A DNA stretch of 63,385 bases from Phycisphaeraceae bacterium (GTDB taxonomy: Bacteria; Planctomycetota; Phycisphaerae; Phycisphaerales; UBA1924), in NCBI GenBank assembly GCA_020639215.1, contig JACKHA010000014.1, positions 1-63,385 on the forward strand, given 5' to 3'. The position numbers were made by a program, and so were the translations under genes. The notes below the pieces were generated by a model, which saw only the letters and a list, made by a program, of their open reading frames with translations, did no database searches and was not told the DNA's origin. Below are positions 7,372 through 15,908 of the stretch, piece by piece (position 1 is the stretch's first letter; each line of letters begins with the position of its first letter).

Positions 7372-9546
7372 CTAGACCTGCGGCCGCCCCTGGATCAGCT
7401 TGTGAAGCCGATCGATCCACTGCAGCAGCAGCGGCTGGGACGGCAGCGTGAACCGCATCGCCACCCGCTGGCCCGGCACCGCGGCCCAGGCCTCCTCGTC
7501 CGACTCGCTCTCGATCACCGGCGACACTTCCATCGTGAACTGCGGGCGGCGCGTCTGCGTGCCGGACCGGTCCTGCGGGTCGGTCTGCACGGTTCCGCCG
7601 CCGGAGAACCCGAGGGCCGGGTGGCGGAGCTGGTACTGCCCCGCCGGCAGCACCAGCGTCTGCCCGCCGTTCCACACGCGGAAGGGATCCGAATACACCC
7701 GCATCTCGATGTCGTAGTTCTCGCGCCCGAGATCGAAGTGCCACGCCGCCTCGGCCTGCCCGAGGTTCGCCACCACCCGCAGGTTCGACGTGTCCACGAT
7801 CTGGCACACGCCCTGGCCCTCGGCGGCCCACGAGCCCAGGATCGTCGCCGGGTCCAGACCCACCACGAACCCGTCGTGCGGGGCCCGCACCACCAGCCGC
7901 GACATCCGCTCCTGCAGGTATGCCTCCTGGCGGCGCAGCGCCTCGATCCGCTGGCGCACCACGTCGGCCTGCACCGGGCTCTGCACCGTCGCGCGGCGCT
8001 CCAGGATCTCGGCCTCGCGGATGCTGGCGCGGTGCAGTTCCAGGCGGGCCTCGTACTCCGGGTTCTCCAGCGTCACGATCGGGTCGCCCGCGCGGACCCA
8101 GTCCCCCGGCACCACGTGGGCCGCGGCGATGAACCCATCGGCCCCCGCGAACACGCCGGGATCGGTCAGGCTCACCACCACGCCGCTGGCCCGGCGCCGG
8201 TCCTGCACCGGCACCACGCCGATCGCCACCAGCACCAGGGCCCCGAGGGCCACGCTGGTCGCGACCGCGCGGAACCGGTGCTCGGACAGCGACTGGTGGC
8301 TGGCCAGCCAGTGCACAAACTTGCCCGCCGGCAGGATGAACCACATCGTGCCGGTCCAGATGGCCAGCATGACCCCGAGCCCGAAGAGCAGCCCGAGCAC
8401 GTAGGTCGTGATCGAGATGAACAGGAAGATCCGGTACGCCATCGCCAGGATGCCGTACACGACCAGCGTGACGCGCTCGCCGGGCTGGGTCGTCGGGGGC
8501 GTCTCGTTCTTGAGGCGGTAGAGGTACTTCTTGGCCAGGTGCTGGAGCATCTGCTGGCTGCGCTGCATCAGGTTCGGGACCTCGATGAGGTCCGAGAGGA
8601 TGTAGTACCCGTCGAACTTCATCAGCGGGTTGGCGTTGAAGAGGATCGTCGAGATGCTCGCGGTCAGCATCAGGTTGTACGACAGTTGGTGGACCAGCTG
8701 CCCCTCGGCGGAGTTGAGCCACACCAGCGCCGCCAGGCACGCCAGGCCCAGTTCGAAGATCATCCCGCCCGCGCCGACCGAGATTCGCTTCCACTTGCTC
8801 TCGAAGGCCCACGCCGCCGACGCGTCCACGTACGGCGCCGGGATCAGCACGAGCAGCATGAAGCCCAGCTCGGGCACCTGCCCGCCGAAGCGCTTGCAGA
8901 TCACGCCGTGCCCGGTCTCGTGGATGGCCTTGGCCAGCACGAACATCGCGAACATCCAGCCCCAGTTCGAGGGCGCGATCGCGTCCTCGAACCCGCCGCT
9001 GAGGCGTTCCCAGTGCGGGAGGAGCTGCGAGCCCGTGAACACCATCAAGGCCAGCCACAGCAGGAAGCCCCAGCGGTTCAGGATCGGTCGCAGGATCGGC
9101 TCGATCCACGCCAGGAACGCGTCGGGGTTGAACAGGCGGATCCGGAAGTACATCAGCCCGATCGCCTGCTGGATCGCCTTCTGCTTCCGTCGGCGCGTGC
9201 CGCGCTGGAGCAGCTGCTCGGTCTCCGGCGGCACATCGCCCGAGAGCAGGTTGGATTGGTACATCTGGCTGAGCAGCTGGATGACCTCGTTCTGCGTCGG
9301 GGCCGCGTCCGCGTGGCGTTCCAGCGAGATCTTCCAGACGTCCTCGACGCTGCGCCGCCCGTCGAGCATGCCGATGAACTCGTGGGCGATCGGGTTGAGC
9401 CGGTAGAACTGGTTTGTCGCCGGGTCGTGCACAACGTGCCACCGACGCCCGCGATAGTGCTGGCGCGTGATCTGGACGTGCGGCCTCAGTCGCGGCCTCA
9501 TGGCGCGAACACGATGCCAGAACGGGCTGAAGGTGGGGCGGTCCAT
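7372..9546 (-). CDS. PqqD - M50 metalloprotease - HlyD fusion membrane protein
   Basis: A 724-residue multipass protein. Residues 28-101 look like a PqqD-type peptide-binding domain (WHVVHDPATNQFYRLNP, then a winged-helix-like segment). HETGH at 209-213 with NANPLMKFDGYY at 304-315 are the zinc-site motifs of site-2/M50 proteases embedded in membrane segments. The C-terminal third (about 440-690) is a lipoyl-like/HlyD adaptor with a coiled-coil hairpin. Proteins of this type occur with HlyD adaptors in planctomycetes and proteobacteria and are thought to serve peptide or protein export, but the substrate is unknown. It lies downstream of two HlyD genes on the same strand, separated from them by an inverted-repeat element. 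Confidence 0.85.
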   Translation of the reverse strand: MDRPTFSPFWHRVRAMRPRLRPHVQITRQHYRGRRWHVVHDPATNQFYRLNPIAHEFIGMLDGRRSVEDVWKISLERHADAAPTQNEVIQLLSQMYQSNLLSGDVPPETEQLLQRGTRRRKQKAIQQAIGLMYFRIRLFNPDAFLAWIEPILRPILNRWGFLLWLALMVFTGSQLLPHWERLSGGFEDAIAPSNWGWMFAMFVLAKAIHETGHGVICKRFGGQVPELGFMLLVLIPAPYVDASAAWAFESKWKRISVGAGGMIFELGLACLAALVWLNSAEGQLVHQLSYNLMLTASISTILFNANPLMKFDGYYILSDLIEVPNLMQRSQQMLQHLAKKYLYRLKNETPPTTQPGERVTLVVYGILAMAYRIFLFISITTYVLGLLFGLGVMLAIWTGTMWFILPAGKFVHWLASHQSLSEHRFRAVATSVALGALVLVAIGVVPVQDRRRASGVVVSLTDPGVFAGADGFIAAAHVVPGDWVRAGDPIVTLENPEYEARLELHRASIREAEILERRATVQSPVQADVVRQRIEALRRQEAYLQERMSRLVVRAPHDGFVVGLDPATILGSWAAEGQGVCQIVDTSNLRVVANLGQAEAAWHFDLGRENYDIEMRVYSDPFRVWNGGQTLVLPAGQYQLRHPALGFSGGGTVQTDPQDRSGTQTRRPQFTMEVSPVIESESDEEAWAAVPGQRVAMRFTLPSQPLLLQWIDRLHKLIQGRPQV

Positions 9547-9554
9547 AAATCAGC

Positions 9555-9667
9555 AGCGAGACAGCGACAAAGCGAGACAGCGAGACAGGGTTGCAGAACA
9601 CAGAATGCGCCGGCGACCCGAGGCGACAGCGCCCTGTCTCGCTGTCTCGCTTTGTCGCTGCCTCGCT
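9555..9667. repeat. inverted repeat of 8-nt units between two export genes
   Basis: The arms 9555-9590 and 9632-9667 are 36 nt long and 35 of 36 positions pair. They consist of AGCGAGACAGCGACAA-type units and enclose 41 nt. The left end lies 8 nt from the M50 gene start codon and the right end 4 nt from the stop codon of the upstream gene. There is no gene inside. The layout copies the cassette at 36950-37567. Confidence 0.8.
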
Positions 9668-9671
9668 CGCC

Positions 9672-11681
9672 CTACCACCACAGCCACAACCTCAACGTAT
9701 CCCGGATCCGCCGCGTGCCGATGTCCAGCAGCGTGCGACGACCCGTGTTGAACTTGGCGATGCCCTCCATCCCCGGGCGCATGAACTCGGGCGGCGTGAC
9801 GATCCGCCCGCGGACCTCGAACGCGTTGCGACCTTCGTCCGGGCGCGACAGCGGCACGATCCGCTCGACCTCGAAGTCGATGTAGTCGCCGGGGAACGCC
9901 TGCGTCGCCACCTGCCCCGTCTGCTCATCGCGGATCAGCGCGATGTCACGGTCCTCGACGCGGGCCAGCACCATCATGTCGTCCATCGTCGCGATCTCGA
10001 ACAGCGCGTCGCCCAGTTTCAGCGACGAACCGACGCGGTCGCGTGGGTCGCCGGTCAGGATCGTCCCGTCGATCGGCGCGGTCAGCACCGACTGGGCGAT
10101 CCGGCGCTCCAAGAGCGCGATCCGGGCCGCGGCCTGGTCCGCCTGGGCCTGGGCCTGCTCGGCCTCGGCCAACCGCCCGGCCCGCAGCGACTCGTCGGCC
10201 CGCGTCGCGGCCTCGGCCATCTGGCCCTCGGCATCCAGACGCGACAGTTCCAGTTCGTTGCTGTCCAGGCGCGCCAGCACCTGACCGCGCGTCACCACCG
10301 CGCCGGGGCGCACGCCATCGGCCACTTCGAGCAGGATCGCCTCGAACGGGGCCGCGACCACGCGCCGCTCTCGCGGCTGGATCGCCATCGGGCTCGTCAC
10401 CCGGTATTCCACCTTCACGAACGTAACGGTGATGAGGATCGCCGCCACCAGCACGCCGAGCAGTTTCCACGCCGTGTGGCGCGGCCCGACGAGCCACGAG
10501 CCCGCCTTCAGGCCGCTGGCCGCCGCACGCACGGGCAGGGCCCGGTCGTCGCTGCGCCGCACCCGCAGCACGGGCGAGACCAGGTCCAGCGCCGCCTGCA
10601 GCAGTTCCACCGTCGCGATGTCCACCGGATCCTCGCCGGTGGTCTCGATCGTCAGGACGCCCAGGGTCTCCTCGTCGGCCCGCAGCGGCAGCGACGCGGC
10701 CTTGAGGCGCGCGTCCGTCGCGCACAAGTCCCGGTGCGCGTGCGTGATCGCCTGGGCCAGCAGCACGTCCGCGTCCTGCTCGCGCGAGCCGGCGGGGGCC
10801 GCCTCGGGCGGCGGCGGGAACACGACCGCCTGCTCCTGGTCCAGGCACTCTTCCATCGCGCTGCGGAGTTTGCGGACCATGTCGAGGCGCTGGTCGATGT
10901 GCTCGGTGTCGGACAGCGCGATCACCTTCACGACCGACGAGCCCGCCTTGCCGCCGCGCAGGCCCTTGACCCAGCCGATCGCGACGCGATCGACCCCGAG
11001 TTGGCGCTGCAGATCGTTGCAGAGCTGGAACGCCGCGCCCTTGAACGAACGGGCCGCGTTGATCGACGCGATCAGGCGGGCCGCCAGGTCGAGCGCCCGG
11101 GCCGAGGCCTGGGTCCGCTGCAGGATGCGCCGCGTCGCGTGGGCGTGGGCGTAGCCGACCAGCACCTCGACCAGCGCGAGCGTCGTCTGGAGCGCCTGCT
11201 TCGAGCGGTGGTCGAGCAGGAACGTCATGACGATCGTCGGCTGCCCCGGCGGGGGCGACGCGCCGGCTTCCTGCAGCGGCACGGGCGTCGCGACCAGGTA
11301 CCCCTTCGGCGAGCCGTCGTAGAACGCGGTCTCCTGCTCGAACCCGCGGACCTCGATGCGGCTGTGGGCCGCCGCGGCCCGGGCCGCGCCCTTGGCCTCC
11401 GACTCGGACTCGACCGCCGACTCGCCCGCGTTCCCGCCGGCGCCCAGCGACTTGCCGACCTCCGCGGGCCACGCCGTCAGCACGCGCGGCTCGGCCAGAT
11501 TCTCGTCCTCGCCCTCCCCGCCAGAGCCGACCGCGATCAGCAGCGCCTGACGCGCCCCGGCCACCTGCGCGATCACCGACAGCAGGCGTCCGAGGAACGC
11601 GCGATCGTCGGGCGCGGCCGCCGACAGTTCGGCGACCACCCGCTGCCAGGCCGGGGCGCGGAGTTGCTGGAGGTCGATCAT
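9672..11681 (-). CDS. GAF-domain HlyD-type membrane adaptor
   Basis: A 669-residue protein. The N-terminal half (to about 370) is cytoplasmic and includes a GAF-like segment around 180-350 (LAARLIASINAARSFKGAAF through LGVLTIETTGEDPVD). One membrane helix follows (WKLLGVLVAAILITVTFV). The rest is a barrel-sandwich/HlyD periplasmic part with VVAAPFEAILLEVADGVRPG, a coiled-coil hairpin and VLTAPIDGTILTGDP. HlyD proteins bridge an inner-membrane exporter to an outer-membrane channel. The cytoplasmic GAF-like half suggests signal-dependent control. Its ATG overlaps the preceding gene's stop by 4 nt, so the two are probably translationally coupled. Confidence 0.85.
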   Translation of the reverse strand: MIDLQQLRAPAWQRVVAELSAAAPDDRAFLGRLLSVIAQVAGARQALLIAVGSGGEGEDENLAEPRVLTAWPAEVGKSLGAGGNAGESAVESESEAKGAARAAAAHSRIEVRGFEQETAFYDGSPKGYLVATPVPLQEAGASPPPGQPTIVMTFLLDHRSKQALQTTLALVEVLVGYAHAHATRRILQRTQASARALDLAARLIASINAARSFKGAAFQLCNDLQRQLGVDRVAIGWVKGLRGGKAGSSVVKVIALSDTEHIDQRLDMVRKLRSAMEECLDQEQAVVFPPPPEAAPAGSREQDADVLLAQAITHAHRDLCATDARLKAASLPLRADEETLGVLTIETTGEDPVDIATVELLQAALDLVSPVLRVRRSDDRALPVRAAASGLKAGSWLVGPRHTAWKLLGVLVAAILITVTFVKVEYRVTSPMAIQPRERRVVAAPFEAILLEVADGVRPGAVVTRGQVLARLDSNELELSRLDAEGQMAEAATRADESLRAGRLAEAEQAQAQADQAAARIALLERRIAQSVLTAPIDGTILTGDPRDRVGSSLKLGDALFEIATMDDMMVLARVEDRDIALIRDEQTGQVATQAFPGDYIDFEVERIVPLSRPDEGRNAFEVRGRIVTPPEFMRPGMEGIAKFNTGRRTLLDIGTRRIRDTLRLWLWW

Positions 11682-12712
11682 TCGGAATCATCCCCCGACA
11701 AGCCCGTTGGAGCAGACGGACTCGTGCCGTCCGGCGACGCCTCGTGATGCGCCACGCTCTCGCTCGCCTCCGCCTGGCACATCGCCAGCACCTCGAGCCA
11801 AGCGTCGGACGGCTCGCTGAACCGCACCCACGCCTCGAGGCCGGACGGCAGCCCCGCGCCGTTCTCGATCGACACCCGCACCGTGTACTTGCCCGACATC
11901 GAGTCGGTCGTGGGCGAGACGTGCACGACCGAGCCGCGGGCCACGATCGGGCGGCTGCCGCGCCGGATCAGCACCCACGCCGGCGAGTCCGCCTCGATGG
12001 CGTGACGCAGGACCGTCTCGGGCAGCACCGGCACGTTGATCCACAGTTCCGAGAGGTCCACAACGCGGACGACGGGGTCGGTCTCGCGGACCACGTCGCC
12101 CATATCCACATTCACCGCGTCGATCACGCCGTCGAACGGGGCCACCAGGTGGAACCGGTCGACGCGGGCCTGGGTCAGTTCGGCCAGGTACTGCTCCTGC
12201 TGCTGGCTCCACTCGGCGATCCGCACATCGATCTGGGCGGTCTCCATCGCCAGGCGAGACCGGTCCAGCGTGATCTGGCTGTCGCCGCCGCTGCGGAACG
12301 ATTCGAGCGACTGCTCGTACTCCTTCTGGGCCAGTTCGGCCGCGGCCCGGGCCCGCTCGATCTGCAGCATGCTCTCGGCCCGGTGGGTCTGCTGCTCGTA
12401 ACGCGAGGCCTCCTCCCGGTCGTCGCCCCGGACCAGCAACTGGCCCTCGGTGACCCGCTCGCCGGCCTTGACCAGCACCTCCAGCACTTGGGTCGAGAGC
12501 GTGAAGCCCATCTGGGCATCCCGGCGAGGCTCGGTGAACCGCTTGTCTCCGCCGAACGACGCGCCCCACTGCTCGGGCGCGCTGGGCACCCCAGCCGGGA
12601 GGGCCAGGGGCGTGGGCTCGGGCTGGCGGGCCGTTGCGGGCGGGGTGGCAAGGCTGAGCACGAGGCTCGCCCCGCCCAGCGCTGCCAGGCTTCGGCGCGT
12701 TGCGTTCGGCAT
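11678..12712 (-). CDS. periplasmic HlyD/RND-type efflux adaptor
   Basis: A 344-residue secreted adaptor. A twin-Arg-like N-terminus (NATRRSLAALGGASLVLSL) forms a signal peptide cleaved around ATARQ. The mature protein has the half-lipoyl motif VLEVLVKAGERVTEGQLLV, a long coiled-coil hairpin (about 90-165), the second half-lipoyl motif LVAPFDGVIDAVNVDMGDVV, and beta-barrel strands with LWINVPVLPET. I started at the ATG at 12712 rather than the GTG 15 nt upstream because the signal peptide fits better. It is the first gene of the minus-strand export cluster; no TolC or ABC ATPase gene is in the window. Confidence 0.88.
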   Translation of the reverse strand: MPNATRRSLAALGGASLVLSLATPPATARQPEPTPLALPAGVPSAPEQWGASFGGDKRFTEPRRDAQMGFTLSTQVLEVLVKAGERVTEGQLLVRGDDREEASRYEQQTHRAESMLQIERARAAAELAQKEYEQSLESFRSGGDSQITLDRSRLAMETAQIDVRIAEWSQQQEQYLAELTQARVDRFHLVAPFDGVIDAVNVDMGDVVRETDPVVRVVDLSELWINVPVLPETVLRHAIEADSPAWVLIRRGSRPIVARGSVVHVSPTTDSMSGKYTVRVSIENGAGLPSGLEAWVRFSEPSDAWLEVLAMCQAEASESVAHHEASPDGTSPSAPTGLSGDDSE

Positions 12713-13042
12713 CGTGTGTGTCCCCACGACCCGCCTTGGGCCGGCTTGCCCCCCGCACGCCCGCCGTCTGGGCGGGGCCGACGTCGCGTCGGCGGGTGTG
12801 GGAGGCGGGCGGGTCGGTCCGGCGGCCGGTGGCCGCGTCGGGAGGAGTATACGAAGGCTGGGGGGAGCGGATGCCGGGGTTCCTGAGCGGGGCGGTCCTT
12901 GGACGTTCGCAGCAGTCCGTACATGTTCCTATCGTGGTTTCGGCACTCGCCTCACTTTCCGCCCCGGCCCCTCTATCGTTCCAGTCCAACCCACCGCCGC
13001 GTTCCCGCCACGGATGCCGGGACGCGTGCTCCGGAGATCGTC
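12713..13042. other. 330-bp divergent intergenic region
   Basis: Separates the HlyD cluster (minus) from the aminotransferase (plus). It holds small GC hairpins, for example CCGACG / CGTCGG at 12778-12792, and AT-richer TATCGT segments near 12934 and 12972 that could be -10 boxes for the aminotransferase. No gene is visible. Confidence 0.5.
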
Positions 13043-14221
13043 ATGCCCGCGACCGCCGCCTCGTCCGCCCGCTCCGCCTCCCTCGCGATCGACGGCGGCG
13101 CGCCCGTCTCGAAGACCCCCGTGCCATTCATGAAGGTCGGGCTGACCGAGGCGGACATCGAGGCCGCGACCGCGGTGCTCAAGTCCGGCATGCTGCGGGC
13201 GGCCAAGAAGTGCGCCGAACTCGAGGAGCGCTTCGCCGCGGCCACCGACGCGAAGCACGGCCTGACCTGCGCCAACGGCACCTGCGCCCTGCAACTGGCC
13301 TACGGCGCTCTGCTCAATCCCGGCGACGACGTGCTCGTGCCCGCGTGGACGTACATCGCCACCGCCAGCATGATCGTGGCCGCCGGCTGCCGACCCGTGT
13401 TCGTCGACGCCCTGCCCGACACGTTTCAGATCGACGTGCGCGACGCCGAGAAGCGCCTCACGCCCAAGACCACGGCCATCGCGTGCACGCACCTCTACGG
13501 CATGCCGGTGGATGTCGAGGCGGTGCAGGACCTGGCCAAGCGCAAGGGCCTGCGGGTGATCTACGACGCCGCCCAGTCGCACCTGGCGACGTATGGCGGC
13601 AAGGGCATCGGGGCGTTCGGCGATGCCGTGACGTACTCCTTCTACGCGACCAAGAACCTCGGCACGGGCGAGGGCGGGCTGGTCACGACCAACGACGACG
13701 CGACCAAGCGGAAGATCGAGCTGCTGCGTTCGCACGGCGAGACCGACAAGTACCTGCACGAGCAGGTCGGGTTCAACTACCGGATGAACGACATCACGGG
13801 CGCGATCGGGTGCTCGAAACTGGATCGCCTGGGCGCGGAGACCGACGCGCGAAGGGCCTCGGCCGATCGGTACGACGCGATCGTGGGCGAGATCGACGGG
13901 CTGACCCCGCCGGGGCGGACGGCCAAGGCCGACGGCGTGTGGCACCTGTACACGATCCAGATGGACCCGGCGAAGTTCACGTGCACGCGCGACGAGTTCT
14001 GCAAGGCGCTGCTGGGCGAGGGCGTGCCGACGGCGACGCACTATCCCAGGAGCGTGACGCGTCAGCCGGCGTTCAAGGACGTGGTGACCGACCACCCGAA
14101 GGTGGCGGACGCCCTGGCGGCCCGCGTGCTGAGCCTGCCGATGCACCACGGGCTCGGAGATGAGCAGTTCCGGATCGTGGGCGAGGCGCTGGCGAAGGTG
14201 GCAGGGGCGTATCGGCGGTAG
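13043..14221 (+). CDS. DegT/DnrJ/EryC1/StrS-family PLP aminotransferase
   Basis: A 392-residue type I fold PLP enzyme. CANGTCALQLAYGAL near residue 75 contacts the cofactor phosphate, LVPAWTYIATAS follows, YDAAQSHLATYGGKG carries the PLP-binding Asp near 175, and SFYATKNLGTGEGG near 200 holds the Schiff-base Lys. NYRMNDITGAIG and HLYTIQM are also typical. The family transaminates nucleotide-linked keto sugars for lipopolysaccharide, glycan or antibiotic sugars; the exact substrate cannot be read. GGAG lies 7 nt before the chosen ATG, while the longer frame upstream lacks family similarity. The next gene starts 37 bp downstream. Confidence 0.9.
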   Translation: MPATAASSARSASLAIDGGAPVSKTPVPFMKVGLTEADIEAATAVLKSGMLRAAKKCAELEERFAAATDAKHGLTCANGTCALQLAYGALLNPGDDVLVPAWTYIATASMIVAAGCRPVFVDALPDTFQIDVRDAEKRLTPKTTAIACTHLYGMPVDVEAVQDLAKRKGLRVIYDAAQSHLATYGGKGIGAFGDAVTYSFYATKNLGTGEGGLVTTNDDATKRKIELLRSHGETDKYLHEQVGFNYRMNDITGAIGCSKLDRLGAETDARRASADRYDAIVGEIDGLTPPGRTAKADGVWHLYTIQMDPAKFTCTRDEFCKALLGEGVPTATHYPRSVTRQPAFKDVVTDHPKVADALAARVLSLPMHHGLGDEQFRIVGEALAKVAGAYRR

Positions 14222-14258
14222 GTGGTGTGTTGGAGACCGACCGCGTTGGAGCGCCCCG

Positions 14259-14969
14259 ATGCGGCGATTCGCGGATTGTGCGTTCGAGGGTCGCCGATTC
14301 GACGGTGCGGGCGTCGCGGCGTGCGATGTTGAGTGCCGGGGTTGTACGTTCCAAGGCTGCTCGATTCTGGCGGAGTCGCCCGAATCGCGGAGCGTGTGCA
14401 GGAACGTCCGGCTGATCGGCTGCGATCAACGTGGCTGCGGGATCCACGGCACGGTTTTCGAGGATGTGCTCGTCGAGGACTTCAACACGCACGGGCAGTT
14501 GGTTCTTGTGTTCGGAGCCGTGTTCAATCGGGTGACGCTTCGGGGCAGGATCGGGCGGCTGAAGATCGACACCGATTGCTTCGTGTCCTCGATGCTCTCC
14601 GCGCGCGAACGGCATCGGCGCACGAGCGAGTTCCGCTCGGCCAACGCGGCGTACTACGGCGGCGTCGAGTGGGCATTGGACATCCGCGACACCGAGTTCA
14701 CGAGTGCGCCTGACATCTTGGGAATCCCGGGACGACTGATCCGGCGCGACCCTGAAACACAGGTCTTGGTCGAACGGCGGCGCCTGGAGCAGGTTGACTG
14801 GTCTGCTCTGGACTTCGAGGACGCGAGCACGGCGTACCGGCTGGCGCAGACCATCAAGGACGGGCGAGACGACCAGGTGATCGTCGCGCCGAAGCGGGGC
14901 GGGAAGTTCAAACAGTCGCTCGCGGACTTCCGGTTGCTGCGGGCGGCCGGTCTTGTTGCACCGGATTGA
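14259..14969 (+). CDS. unknown protein with pentapeptide-like beta-helix repeats
   Basis: A 236-residue protein with a GGAG site upstream of the ATG. Residues 1-105 show loose five-residue periodicity (FADCAFEGRRFDGAGVAACD, CTFQGCSIL, GTVFEDVLVEDF), which suggests a short right-handed beta helix rich in Cys. The C-terminal half is helical and charged, with EWALDIRDTEFTSAPDILGI and VLVERRRLEQVDW. No signal peptide, membrane segment or catalytic motif is seen. It lies 37 bp after the aminotransferase on the same strand and may be cotranscribed, but the composition differs. Family unknown to me. Confidence 0.6.
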   Translation: MRRFADCAFEGRRFDGAGVAACDVECRGCTFQGCSILAESPESRSVCRNVRLIGCDQRGCGIHGTVFEDVLVEDFNTHGQLVLVFGAVFNRVTLRGRIGRLKIDTDCFVSSMLSARERHRRTSEFRSANAAYYGGVEWALDIRDTEFTSAPDILGIPGRLIRRDPETQVLVERRRLEQVDWSALDFEDASTAYRLAQTIKDGRDDQVIVAPKRGGKFKQSLADFRLLRAAGLVAPD

Positions 14970-15006
14970 GGCGCGGTTGGGAGGGTCGGTGGGAGACATC
15001 GGGAAT

Positions 15007-15239
15007 CCGGCTCGGAGAGCCGGAGTACCTCGAGGCGGCGTGATCGCTGGTTGCTGCTGGGTGCGCGCCGATGCGAGGCGGGCTGGAAAGCCCGCCCCCA
15101 TCTGCGCGCGGTTGTCGTGTTTGGCGGATGTGCTCGGTGGATCGCATGCTTGCTCAGAGCAGCAAGCATGCCACGCGATCGGCGTCGGTGGGGTGCGAGG
15201 CTGGGAAGAAGTGGTAGGGAGTCCGGCTCGGAGAGCCGG
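15007..15239. repeat. composite hairpin repeat, copy 1
   Basis: Four hairpins at near-regular spacing: CCGGCTC-GGA-GAGCCGG (15007-15023), GGCGGGCT-GGAA-AGCCCGCC (15077-15096), GCATGCTTGCT-N6-AGCAAGCATGC (15144-15171), and the first type again (15223-15239). The order and the sequences between the last three recur at 19954-20117. It fills the gap between the genes at 14259 and 15263. Confidence 0.85.
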
Positions 15240-15262
15240 CCCACCTTGGGCGTTCGGTCGCC

Positions 15263-15859
15263 TCAGCGTCTGCGAACACGGGCAAGGACGAACGCGGCGA
15301 TGATCGCCATCGTGCCGGGCATCGGCACAACGAGAATCGAGGTGCCCACATAGATGGTCTGGGCCTCGACAAAGCCTGGAGTTGCGAAGTTCTCGTACAG
15401 TCTGACGTTCGGTGCGATCGGATCGGCGACAAAGTCGAACTCGATCAGTGTTGGAGCAGACACCTGTGGCGCGATCCAGTCGTAGGTCAGATACTCGACT
15501 CCGCTCGACATGAAGGCTGGGGGTGGCGGCGTCGTGGTCCAGTAACCCGATATCGTGGCAATGTTGTGGCTGATGATGTCGCCTGCTATCGGGGTGCCGT
15601 GTCTCCAGAGCGCTCCGGGAGGTGAGAACGCGGAGCCCACGTTGGAAGCACTGCCGAGCGAACCGGTTGCCAGCGAGTTGCCCCGGAGACCCGCGAACTG
15701 GATCGCCCCCTGCCAACTGACAACCACGCGGACCTCGAGCGTCTCACCGGGGAACACGACGGCATTGGGGTCGTTGTGGGAAACCTGAACCGTGGCGGTC
15801 TGGGCTTGCGCGAGACCCGCGGCGAAGCCAAGCAAGCTGATCGCCAGACACAGGTTCAT
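15263..15859 (-). CDS. secreted protein with PEP-CTERM-like sorting tail
   Basis: A 198-residue exported protein. The signal peptide is MNLCLAISLLGFAAGLAQAQ. The body is beta-rich and cohesin-like in feel (TLEVRVVVSWQGAIQFAG, then TYDWIAPQVSAPTLIEFDF), a pattern seen in many planctomycete surface proteins. The C-terminus has a PMPGT motif, a hydrophobic helix and RVRRR, matching the PEP-CTERM plan of motif, membrane helix and basic end. It is therefore expected to be processed by an exosortase/archaeosortase-type system. AAAGGTGA precedes the ATG. Function unknown. Confidence 0.75.
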   Translation of the reverse strand: MNLCLAISLLGFAAGLAQAQTATVQVSHNDPNAVVFPGETLEVRVVVSWQGAIQFAGLRGNSLATGSLGSASNVGSAFSPPGALWRHGTPIAGDIISHNIATISGYWTTTPPPPAFMSSGVEYLTYDWIAPQVSAPTLIEFDFVADPIAPNVRLYENFATPGFVEAQTIYVGTSILVVPMPGTMAIIAAFVLARVRRR

Positions 15860-15908
15860 GATGGGATGTCACCTTTCAACTCACCTGCAGACTCGGGTGC
15901 GACGACGC

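Noticed and set aside
6824..9601. A 925-codon open frame on the minus strand overlapping the M50/HlyD gene
   Set aside because: Only its last 163 codons form a recognisable protein (the NTF2-like lipoprotein). The rest is Arg/Pro/Gly-rich shadow coding caused by high GC.
15131..15244. Short frames starting MLAALSKHA in both composite repeats
   Set aside because: They are translations of the same hairpin repeat, lack ribosome sites and differ after the hairpin; not treated as genes.
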